A DNA stretch of 41,970 bases from Caryophanales bacterium. Its GTDB lineage: Bacteria > Bacillota_I > Bacilli_A > RF39 > UBA660. Made by a program: the position numbers and the translations under genes. Location of the stretch: assembly GCA_016288795.1 (NCBI GenBank), contig JAEELI010000009.1:1-41970 (forward strand), given 5' to 3'. Shown here piece by piece: positions 24,891 through 31,978 of this stretch. Within the stretch, counting starts at the first letter, position 1. Every line of letters begins with the position of its first letter. Below the pieces are notes generated by a model, which was not told the DNA's origin, did no database searches, and saw nothing but the letters and a program-made list of their open reading frames with translations.

Positions 24891-25781
24891 ATGAGACAAC
24901 ATAAATTATTTCAATCTTTAATAACATATTTAAATTTGATTAGAGTAAAACAATGGATAAAAAACTTTTTGGTATTTATTCCTGTTATAAGCGCCAAATT
25001 ATTAAATGCTAATAATTGTGTTTTAGTAATAATTGGCTTTTTTTCTTTTTCCTTTGCTTCATCTTTTATTTACATTATAAATGATTTAAGGGATATTGAA
25101 AAAGATAGATTAAATGCAAGTAAGAAAAAAAGGCCTCTGCCTAGTGGAAAAATAAACAAAAAACAAGCAATAATTATTTCAATAATAATGATTATTATTT
25201 GTGTTTTACTAAATGTTTGTATTTATAATTTATCTAATTCAGCAAATATATTATTATCATTTTTGATAATTGCATCATATATTATTATTAATTTGTTATA
25301 TTCTTTTGGTTTAAAAAATGTAGCTATATTAGATGTAGCAATTATAGCTGCAGGATTTATATTACGAGTTTATTATGGCGCTTTAATTCTAAATATTGAA
25401 GTATCACCTTGGTTATTTTTGACCATTATGAATGCTTCTTTGTTCCTTAGCTTAGGAAAAAGAAAAAAGGAAATATTATGTAGTAAAGATTCGAGAACTG
25501 TTTTAAAAGAATATAATGAGCAGTTTTTAGATAAATTTCAATATGTAAGTCTTGGTTTAACATTAGTTTTTTATTCACTATGGGCAATAGAACAAAATGA
25601 AAAAAGTTTGGTTTTTACTATTCCTATAGTAACAATTATATTTATGAGATATTCTCTTGTTATGGAATATAATAACGAGGGAGATCCTACTACCATATTG
25701 TATACAGATAAGATTTTACTATTATTATGTATTATTTATGGAATTATAATGTTTGTTTTGTTAGGAGGAGGTTTAAATTAA
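24891..25781 (+). CDS. UbiA-family prenyltransferase, decaprenyl-phosphate phosphoribosyltransferase-like
   Basis: This protein resembles DPPR synthase, which transfers phosphoribose to a polyprenyl phosphate, the first step to ribose or arabinose donors of cell-wall glycans. Its UbiA motif IINDLRDIEKDRLNASKKKR holds the NDxxD metal ligands, followed by RPLPSG. LRVYYGALILN, LGKRKKE and the late GDPTTILYTDK match the DPPR-synthase subgroup. There are about eight membrane segments in 296 residues. Its stop codon overlaps the start of the next gene, so they are translated together. Confidence 0.82.
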   Translation: MRQHKLFQSLITYLNLIRVKQWIKNFLVFIPVISAKLLNANNCVLVIIGFFSFSFASSFIYIINDLRDIEKDRLNASKKKRPLPSGKINKKQAIIISIIMIIICVLLNVCIYNLSNSANILLSFLIIASYIIINLLYSFGLKNVAILDVAIIAAGFILRVYYGALILNIEVSPWLFLTIMNASLFLSLGKRKKEILCSKDSRTVLKEYNEQFLDKFQYVSLGLTLVFYSLWAIEQNEKSLVFTIPIVTIIFMRYSLVMEYNNEGDPTTILYTDKILLLLCIIYGIIMFVLLGGGLN

Positions 25782-26745
25782 TATATATGATTTTGATGGA
25801 ACAATATATGATGGCGACTCTACAATTGACTTTTTTAAATATGCAATTAATAAGAATAAAAAATGCTTATTAATGTTACCAAAGTTTATTATTGTGTCAG
25901 CTCTTTATTTAATAAAAATATATAAAAAAGAAAAATTAAAGTCTGTTTTTCTGAGTTTTATTAAATATTTTCCTGATTCTAAAGAATTGGCAAATGATTT
26001 TTGGGAATTCAAACAATATAAACTTAAGGATTTTTATTTAAAACAGAGAAGAAGTAGTGATATAGTTGTAAGCGCTTCGCCAGAATTGTTATTGCAACCA
26101 GTTGCTAAAAAATACAAATTCAAATTAATTGGCACTAAAATAGATTCCAAATCAGGGGCTATAATTGGAAAGAATTGTCAAGGATTGGAAAAGGTTAAGA
26201 GATTAAAAGATAGTAAAATTACTAAATGTAAGAATTATTATACTGATTCATTAAGTGACCTTTCTCTAAAAGAGATAGCAGATAATTTTTATATTGTGAA
26301 GGGGGATATAATCACTCCTCTAGATGAATATAAAGAAAATCCAATAAAAAAAACATTTTTAAATAGGGATTTCATAACTTTCTTATTTATCGGGGGAATT
26401 AATGTTCTAAATGGTGTTTGGATATCATTGGTATATTCAATATTTACAAAAAGTGCTATAGTAGCATTTATATATGGCTTTTTAACTAGTTTAATCATTT
26501 CATACATTTTGAATTCACTATTTAATTTTAAAGAGAGAATATGTGCATCTAAGTTTTTGAAATTTGTTGTTAGCAATATTCCTAATTTTGTTATTCAGTT
26601 TTTATGTGTATTTGTATTAATAAACAAATTAAATATCAATAAAGCATTAGCTTACTTTTTGGCAGCGCTAATCGCAGTTCCAATTACTTTTGCTTTAGTA
26701 AGAATCAAAGTATTCAAAGTCGCTAATGATAAGAATAAATCATAA
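25777..26745 (+). CDS. HAD phosphatase-GtrA fusion with ATT start codon
   Basis: The first ATG in this frame (25873) cuts off the catalytic motif. The frame extends to an ATT at 25777, placed 5 nt after GGAGGAGG, giving INIYDFDGTIYDGDSTIDFF, with DFDGT the HAD nucleophile motif. VVSASPELLLQ is motif II and TDSLSDLSL the acid motif. From about residue 220, a GtrA domain with four hydrophobic helices follows (FLFIGGINVLNGVW, FKERICASKFLKFV). The phosphatase could dephosphorylate the DPPR product; GtrA proteins help flip polyprenyl-linked sugars. The ATT start overlaps the previous stop codon. Confidence 0.78.
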   Translation: MNIYDFDGTIYDGDSTIDFFKYAINKNKKCLLMLPKFIIVSALYLIKIYKKEKLKSVFLSFIKYFPDSKELANDFWEFKQYKLKDFYLKQRRSSDIVVSASPELLLQPVAKKYKFKLIGTKIDSKSGAIIGKNCQGLEKVKRLKDSKITKCKNYYTDSLSDLSLKEIADNFYIVKGDIITPLDEYKENPIKKTFLNRDFITFLFIGGINVLNGVWISLVYSIFTKSAIVAFIYGFLTSLIISYILNSLFNFKERICASKFLKFVVSNIPNFVIQFLCVFVLINKLNINKALAYFLAALIAVPITFALVRIKVFKVANDKNKS

Positions 26746-26813
26746 TTTTTTTGATGTTTTTGGGTATTAGATAGAGTTGTATTTTTAATAATATTTCTCT
26801 TATCTATAAGAGT

Positions 26814-26845
26814 AGCAAGCATGTTAAAAAAACTTGCTTTCTTTA
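26814..26845 (+). terminator. Probable terminator of the cargo operon
   Basis: AGCAAG and CTTGCT form a stem with a 13-base loop, followed by a T-rich stretch. The rest of the gap 26746-26979 holds a possible TTGAAA promoter and GGAGGTG ribosome site for the next gene. Confidence 0.5.
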
Positions 26846-26979
26846 TGTGAAAATTTATCGTTTTTTGTTGAAAACAATTATCTTTTTTATTATTAATAAT
26901 ATGTAAAAATAGGTAACGATAAAGAAAGTAAAAAGCCGGTCGTTTTTACAAGAAGTATTGAAGTAAAGGAGGTGTAGAG

Positions 26980-27476
26980 ATGCAAGACAATAATGGAAAC
27001 AAAAAGTTATTAATTATTGCAGTTTTATTATTATTAATCGCTGTAACTTTCAGCACTTACGCTATTTATAAGTCAACTGCTACTTCAAGTGATTCAATTA
27101 GAGCTGCTAAGTGGATTGTTAAAGCTAATAATACTGATATCGTAGCAAATAATACATTTACTTTAGGAAATCTTGATTGTGGTAATGCACAATTGGAACT
27201 GATAGAACTGGAACAATTGCTTACTTCTTAGAAGGCCTTCTAGGAGCATCTAATGAAGATCGTTTACGTGATTATGAAATGACATATTTCTTTGGATTAA
27301 CTAATCGTTCAAGATTCCATAATAATCTAAGCACATCTAATATTAATCCAAGATTCTATGCAATGTATAAGTCATATCCTAGTGTTTCTGATATAGAAGA
27401 TTTCTATTTCAATAATTACCCAGAAAGTGACGATGCGACTTTATTATCAGCATTTAGAGCTGAAATGATTCAATAA
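26980..27476 (+). pseudogene. Decayed chimera: surface-protein N-terminus joined to tyrosine phosphatase C-terminus
   Basis: The first 83 codons (26980-27231) encode a signal-anchored start, KKLLIIAVLLLLIAVTFS, then TYAIYKSTATSSDSIRAAKW, like SipW/TasA-type exported proteins. The frame then closes. From about 27186 a second frame reads CTIGTDRTGTIAYFLEGLLG, the P-loop of a Cys-dependent tyrosine phosphatase (CxxGxDRTG), and continues NEDRLRDYEMTYFFGLTNR to a stop at 27476. The phosphatase N-terminus, including the usual His before Cys, is absent. This looks like a deletion junction joining two genes out of frame. A good ribosome site (AAAGGAGGTG) remains. Confidence 0.65.
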
Positions 27477-27505
27477 AAAGAACTGTATTTACAGTTCTTT
27501 TTTTA
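27476..27505 (+). terminator. Rho-independent terminator after the chimera
   Basis: AGAACTGTA and TACAGTTCT flank a short loop, followed by seven T residues. A second hairpin (AACCTCG and CGAGGTT, 27517-27535) serves the opposite-strand gene. Confidence 0.8.
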
Positions 27506-27533
27506 TAACATAATAAAACCTCGTAATTCGAGG

Positions 27534-27849
27534 TTATTTATTTTTAATAAATATATTATCTTTTCCATTATTGTCTGTAATAATTAAATTATTCTTTTCA
27601 AATCGATATTCAAAAGTTTTAGCTTGATCAGATCCTTTATATAGAATAGTCAACGATTTACCATCATCTTCATAAGTGCAATCGAGTCTTGCAACTTTCA
27701 TTTCATATGAACATGTTTTATCTTCATTAAAAAAAAATAATACTCACTTTTTTCATCTAACGATTTCCATCTACCAATAATACTTTTTTGGCATCCTGTA
27801 GTTAATAATATTAATAATATAAGCATTATTCCTAAAAAATATTTTTCAT
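27534..27849 (-). pseudogene. Small lipoprotein gene with two frameshifts
   Basis: Read on the minus strand from the ATG at 27849, a frameshift in a six-T run occurs within the signal peptide. The next frame gives MLILLILLTTGCQKSIIGRWK, with a lipobox LTTGC. A second shift in a run of A residues (plus strand, near 27730) moves to a frame reading NEDKTCSYEMKVARLDCTYE and ending KDNIFIKNK. Repairing both runs by one base would give a small extracellular lipoprotein of about 100 residues. Either the gene is dead or the assembly miscounted two homopolymers. No function can be named. Confidence 0.55.
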
Positions 27850-27904
27850 ATATTCACCTATATTAATTTTATCTAAAAAGTGCAAAAAAGACAATTCTTT
27901 TATA

Positions 27905-27932
27905 GTCTATTTTTTTCTGCTGAGCATAAATT
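27905..27932 (+). promoter_or_regulatory. Candidate SigE-like promoter of the recombinase unit
   Basis: GTCTATT (27905-27911) and CATAAATT (27925-27932) are 13 bp apart. The SigE consensus is roughly KMATATT, about 14 bp, CATACAAT. Each box is close but imperfect. No convincing SigA promoter is seen before the small gene at 27967. In an AT-rich region chance matches are common, so this is weak evidence. Confidence 0.3.
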
Positions 27933-27966
27933 TATATAGTTAATATAGATTATTGAAAGGATAATT

Positions 27967-28098
27967 ATGTTTAATAAAACTATGGAATTAAAAATAAAAA
28001 TGATTATTAATAATAGTCTTTATAAAAAGAATATCATTGATGAGCAAACATATTATATAGTTAATGATAAACTATTAAAAAAACTGAAGACTTTATAG
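27967..28098 (+). CDS. 43-residue protein before the recombinase, possible excision helper
   Basis: GAAAGGAT precedes the ATG at 27967. The product is small and basic, with MIINNSLYKKNIIDEQTYYI followed by VNDKLLKKLKTL. The pattern 'helix, xxLYxxxIIxxxxY, helix' resembles short SHOCT-like proteins often found beside serine recombinases in Firmicutes. The gene ends 13 bp before the recombinase start and is surely co-transcribed. Directionality factors of serine integrases are also small (SprB of SPbeta is about 58 residues), so a role in promoting excision is possible but not shown by sequence. Confidence 0.55.
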   Translation: MFNKTMELKIKMIINNSLYKKNIIDEQTYYIVNDKLLKKLKTL

Positions 28099-28111
28099 AA
28101 CTGGAGACAAT

Positions 28112-29830
28112 ATGACATATGATGATATTGCCCAAGCTATTAGCCGTGGCGAAAAGATTTATAATCTACCACTTAGAGTTACTTATTATTGTAGAGTATC
28201 AACCGATAGTGACACTCAGCTTAATTCATTAGATAATCAATTAGATTATTATGAAAAATATATTAAGTCAAAATCATCTTGGACTCTTGTAAATGGATAC
28301 ATTGAAAATGGTGTCACTGGAGTTCGAGTCGATAATAGAAATGTTTTTAAGAAAATGATTAATGACGCCAAATTAAACAAATTTGATTTGATTGTTACTA
28401 AAGAAGTAAGTAGATTTGCTAGGGATTTAGAAGATAGTATTCATTATATTAGAGAGCTAAAAGAATGTAATGTTGGAATATTTTTTGAAAATCAAAATTT
28501 AAATACTTTTGATCCTAATTCTGAATTAATACTAAATATTATGTTTAATATAGCCCAAGATGAAAGCAAAAAGCTTTCATCAAGAGTTAAATTTGGCCAT
28601 AGACAAGCAATGGAAAAAGGACATGTCTTGGGTTCCTCTAATATTATTGGTTATCGAAAAGATAAGTGTAAATTAGTCGTTGTTCCGGAGGAAGCTAAGT
28701 TTATTAAAAAAGTATTTGAATTATATACAACAAATGAATATGGTCTTTATAAATTGGCAAATGTATTAGCTTCCTTAGGCTACTATAACAAAAAAGGAGA
28801 AATATATGATAAAGGAACTTTAAAGAGAATAATAACTAATCCTAAATATAAGGGATTTTATCGAGGTCATACTTATGAAATAATGGATTATCGAACTAAA
28901 AGAAGAAAAAGAATATTAGAAAATAATCAAATAATATATAGATGTTCTAATGATATAATACCACCAATCATAACAGAGGAACTATGGGATAAAGCTAATC
29001 TTATATTAAATAATAGAAAAGAAAGTTACAATAGTTCTAATCATTGGTCAGGAGGACTTAAGTATCCCTTTAGTTCTAAAGTCTATTGTGGTGAACATAA
29101 TACTAGTTTTCAAAGAACGCATGGTAAATCTAAGAAAAATAGACCAACATGGTGTTGTTCTTTGTATTTGGCGCATAGATTAAAAGCATGTTCATCACCA
29201 TTAATTAGCGAAGCTGATTTAAATAGTATTATAAAATATATTATGAACTCTATTATTCCCAATGATAATAGTATTATTGATGATATGATAGATATATATA
29301 AAGATATTAATGTTGATAATAACTATGATGAAGAAATAGATAATATTAATCAAAACATAGAAAGAATTGAAAGAAAAAAATCTTTAGCAATTGATTTAGT
29401 GTTAAATGGGGATTTAAAAAAAGATGATTTAAAGGTTCAATTTCTTAATTATGAAAAAGAATTGGAATCATTAATTAGTAGCAAAGAAAAATTAATAAAA
29501 GAAAAGAATAAAACCAAACCATATATTAAAGATTTATCTAAATATATTAAAGAAGAAATAAATAATGGAATGTTAGATGAGTTTGTTAGAAGTTTTGTTG
29601 ATGAAATAATTGTTTCTAAAATAAATAATGATCGTAATAATATTTTTTTATCTATATATTTAAATTATAAAGAAAATAATCAAATTAGGATAAAAGGTTC
29701 AAGACATATAGAAGGTCCTTTAGATAATGAAATTCTTTGTTTAGAAAATCAAAAGTTTGAAAGTGTAGATAAATTAAGAGCTGATAGAACAAGAAACAAA
29801 TATACTTATAATGTTTATATTATGAGTTAA
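28112..29830 (+). CDS. Large serine recombinase of the spoVD element
   Basis: This site-specific recombinase cuts DNA through a serine. The catalytic domain covers about residues 20-150: YYCRVSTDSDTQ with Ser30 as nucleophile, VTKEVSRFARD, and the helix leading to KLSSRVKFGHRQAMEKG. The recombinase domain follows (VLGSSNIIGYRKD, KRIITNPKYKGFYRGH). A zinc-ribbon-like part has YCGEH, WCCS and KACSS. A coiled coil spans about residues 405-470. The protein is 572 residues, in the range of SpoIVCA and SprA. GGAGA precedes the ATG. The stop lies 8 bp before the right core, the usual place for an integrase gene. Confidence 0.95.
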   Translation: MTYDDIAQAISRGEKIYNLPLRVTYYCRVSTDSDTQLNSLDNQLDYYEKYIKSKSSWTLVNGYIENGVTGVRVDNRNVFKKMINDAKLNKFDLIVTKEVSRFARDLEDSIHYIRELKECNVGIFFENQNLNTFDPNSELILNIMFNIAQDESKKLSSRVKFGHRQAMEKGHVLGSSNIIGYRKDKCKLVVVPEEAKFIKKVFELYTTNEYGLYKLANVLASLGYYNKKGEIYDKGTLKRIITNPKYKGFYRGHTYEIMDYRTKRRKRILENNQIIYRCSNDIIPPIITEELWDKANLILNNRKESYNSSNHWSGGLKYPFSSKVYCGEHNTSFQRTHGKSKKNRPTWCCSLYLAHRLKACSSPLISEADLNSIIKYIMNSIIPNDNSIIDDMIDIYKDINVDNNYDEEIDNINQNIERIERKKSLAIDLVLNGDLKKDDLKVQFLNYEKELESLISSKEKLIKEKNKTKPYIKDLSKYIKEEINNGMLDEFVRSFVDEIIVSKINNDRNNIFLSIYLNYKENNQIRIKGSRHIEGPLDNEILCLENQKFESVDKLRADRTRNKYTYNVYIMS

Positions 29831-29831
29831 T

Positions 29832-30872
29832 ATGGTAGCTACATTTAAGATAATAACTTTAGCAGCCTCCATTAATGAAAAAACAGTTGATTTATTTAAT
29901 GATACATTCGTTGATAATGGAAGTATTAAAGTAGATGGGGCTACACTACATTGCTGGAAGCATGGAGGCCACGGTTTAGAAACATACTTAGAAGTAGTTG
30001 AAAACTCTTGTAACCCCGGTTTTGTTTCTTTAGGAAATAAACTAGGAACATCTAAACTGATGAAATATATTAGAGATTTTGGCTTTGGAGAAAAGACAAA
30101 AATTGATTTAAATGGTGAAGAAAATGGCATTTTATTTAAGGAAGAGAAAATGGGACCAGTTGAACTTGCTACAACTTCTTTTGGCCAAGGTATAAGTGTT
30201 ACGCCAATTCAGCAAATTACTGCAGTATCGGCAGCGATTAATGGAGGCTTTTTAAATAAACCTTATATAGTGTCAGGTATTATTGATGGAGTTAATTCTA
30301 CAACCATATATCAAAAAGAAAAAGAAACTAAAAGACAAGTGATTAGTGAAGAAGCCTCGGCTCTAGTTAGATATGCTTTAGAAAGCGTTGTAGCTAAGGG
30401 AACAGGAAGGAATGCCTATATTGAGAACTATCGCGTTGGGGGTAAGACTGGAACTGCTCAAAAAGTATCACAAGGAAAATATATGATAGGTAATTATATT
30501 TTATCTTTTATTGGTTTTTTACCAGCAAATGATCCTAAAGTGATAGTATATGTCGCGGTTAATAATCCCAAAGGAGTTACTCAGTATGGGGGAACAGTTT
30601 CCGCACCAATAGCTAGAAGTATTTTGCTTTCAAGTATTCAGATTTTAGGAATAAATGAAGAAAAAGATGGAATATTAAAAGAATATACATATTTAGACAC
30701 AAAATACATGGTTTTACCTAATGTTATGGGAATGAATAAAAAAGATGCTACTAAAGCATTAAAAGATTTTAAAGTTCAGTATAGTGGGTCAGGTGATAAA
30801 GTTATATATATGACTCCTAAGGCTAATTCTTTTCAAAAAGTTGGCGGGACAATAACTTTGATGTTAAATTAA
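29832..30872 (+). CDS. spoVD: SpoVD, C-terminal half (transpeptidase and PASTA domain)
   Basis: This half carries the rest of the transpeptidase domain: NSCN (SxN, residues 59-61) and GGKTGTAQK (KTG, 205-207), plus TLHCWKHGGHG and SFGQGISVTPIQQ typical of SpoVD. One PASTA domain ends the protein (VLPNVMGMNKKDATKAL), as in SpoVD; FtsI/PBP2B of Bacillus has two. The first residues are MVATFK, so the element supplies a start codon and turns STFK into ATFK, without the serine. There is no ribosome site, only possible coupling to the recombinase stop one base before. It lacks a membrane anchor and should be inactive. Confidence 0.93.
   Translation: MVATFKIITLAASINEKTVDLFNDTFVDNGSIKVDGATLHCWKHGGHGLETYLEVVENSCNPGFVSLGNKLGTSKLMKYIRDFGFGEKTKIDLNGEENGILFKEEKMGPVELATTSFGQGISVTPIQQITAVSAAINGGFLNKPYIVSGIIDGVNSTTIYQKEKETKRQVISEEASALVRYALESVVAKGTGRNAYIENYRVGGKTGTAQKVSQGKYMIGNYILSFIGFLPANDPKVIVYVAVNNPKGVTQYGGTVSAPIARSILLSSIQILGINEEKDGILKEYTYLDTKYMVLPNVMGMNKKDATKALKDFKVQYSGSGDKVIYMTPKANSFQKVGGTITLMLN
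29839..29850 (+). repeat. Right attachment core (attR)
   Basis: CTACATTTAAGA, the second copy of the core. Element sequence (ending TATGGTAG) lies to the left and spoVD sequence (TAATAACTTTAGC) to the right. Joining element ends gives an attP with a CTAC...GTAG dyad across the core. Confidence 0.88.
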
Positions 30873-30940
30873 TGTAAAATGTTTTTCATTAGATAATTAG
30901 ACTAGAACATTTATTGTATAATTAAGAAGAGGTGGAGAAT

Positions 30941-31933
30941 ATGCTAATACTTGCAAAAGCCGCAATGGCTATGATGTTAGGATTTACATTAGCTATAGCT
31001 TGTGGGTTAATATTCATTCCGATATTAAGAAATTTAAAATTAGGTCAAATAGTTAGTAGAGAAATAAATGTTAGACATTTAACTAAAGAAGGAACACCAA
31101 CTATGGGTGGAATAATCTTTATTATCCCGGTTATATTATCATTAATACTACTATATTTTAATGGTAGTATAGAAATTAGTTATAATCTTTGTATACTGGT
31201 GTTTGTTTTTTTAGCATATGGAATTCTTGGTGGTATAGACGATTTTCTAAAGATAAAGTTTAAAAATAATGCTGGTTTAAGCATAGTCACCAAGTTTTTG
31301 TTGCAAATGGTAATAGCTTTAGTATTCTTTTATTTATTTATGAAAAGTGGTGGTTCAACAACCCTTAAGTTTACAGCTTTGAACTTAGTTTTACCATTAG
31401 GTTGGATGTTTGGATTATTCATTTTATTCTTACTTGTTGGAACAACCAATGCAGTTAATATCACTGATGGGTTAGATGGACTTGCTACTGGATTATCTGC
31501 TATTGCGTTTTTAGCTTATGGTATTATTTCTTGGAACTGCGGATGGTTAGTAGGGTATCAAGAAATTGCAATCTTCTGCTTTTTAGTAGTAGGAGCATTA
31601 TTAGGTTTTCTAGTTTATAATTCTCATCCTGCTAGAGTATTCATGGGTGATTTGGGTTCACTATCTTTAGGAGGAGCCTTAGCAACCATAGCAATTATTA
31701 CAAGACACGAATTATCTTTAGCAATTATTGGAGGCGTTTTTGTTATTGAAACCTTGAGTAGTTTAATTCAAATAATTGGTATAAGAAGATTTAATAAAAA
31801 AGTGTTTTTAAAAGCGCCATTACATCATCATTTTGAAGAATTAAAATGGAATGAAAGTGATATAGTTAAACTATTTTATGTTATAGGTTTATTACTAGCA
31901 ATGGCTGCGATTACTTATGGTGTTTGGTTATAA
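30941..31933 (+). CDS. mraY: Phospho-MurNAc-pentapeptide transferase MraY
   Basis: MraY makes lipid I, joining MurNAc-pentapeptide to undecaprenyl phosphate. The 330-residue protein has about ten membrane segments. Catalytic motifs are GGIDDFLKIKFKNNAGLS, NAVNITDGLDGLATG, and APLHHHFEELKW. The ATG at 30941 follows AGAGGTGG; the in-frame GTG at 30932 lies within that site. mraY directly follows spoVD, so an element that blocks spoVD also sits upstream of this essential gene; a TATAAT at 30917-30922 may give it separate expression. Confidence 0.96.
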   Translation: MLILAKAAMAMMLGFTLAIACGLIFIPILRNLKLGQIVSREINVRHLTKEGTPTMGGIIFIIPVILSLILLYFNGSIEISYNLCILVFVFLAYGILGGIDDFLKIKFKNNAGLSIVTKFLLQMVIALVFFYLFMKSGGSTTLKFTALNLVLPLGWMFGLFILFLLVGTTNAVNITDGLDGLATGLSAIAFLAYGIISWNCGWLVGYQEIAIFCFLVVGALLGFLVYNSHPARVFMGDLGSLSLGGALATIAIITRHELSLAIIGGVFVIETLSSLIQIIGIRRFNKKVFLKAPLHHHFEELKWNESDIVKLFYVIGLLLAMAAITYGVWL

Positions 31934-31935
31934 TA

Positions 31936-31964
31936 AAAGCAAGAATAATTATTCTTGCTTTTTT
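31936..31964 (+). terminator. Rho-independent terminator after mraY
   Basis: AAAGCAAGAATAA and TTATTCTTGCTTT form a long perfect stem, followed by T residues. spoVE begins only 15 bp past it. Confidence 0.85.
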
Positions 31965-31978
31965 CATATATATTTATT

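Larger units (their letters stand above)
23139..29838 (+). mobile_element. 6.7-kb skin-like intervening element inside spoVD
   Basis: The element is bounded by two copies of CTACATTTAAGA, inside the two halves of spoVD. Site-specific recombination between them removes 6,700 bp and rejoins bases 22271-23150 with 29851-30872, 1,902 bp in frame, 633 residues. It carries a large serine recombinase gene stopping 8 bp before the right core, a 43-codon gene before it, a three-gene lipid-linked sugar cassette, a decayed surface protein/phosphatase chimera and a decayed lipoprotein gene. No capsid, replication or transposase gene is seen. The arrangement matches sporulation intervening elements (sigK skin, spsM-SPbeta). 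Excision itself is inferred. Confidence 0.9.

Noticed and set aside
26980-27476. Programmed frameshift making one phosphatase protein
   Set aside because: The phosphatase part starts at its catalytic Cys with nothing of its N-terminal half before it, and no slippery site is seen at the joint.
22271-30872. Two unrelated PBP fragments or an ordinary spoVD pseudogene
   Set aside because: The halves meet exactly at a shared 12-bp core, rejoin in frame with no lost residue, and both are free of stops and frameshifts over 1.9 kb. Simple decay would not keep this.
22271-30872. The split gene as vegetative ftsI
   Set aside because: A single PASTA domain, the CWKHGGHG segment and the 633-residue length fit SpoVD better. 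If it were the only division PBP, the integrated form could hardly dominate a growing population.
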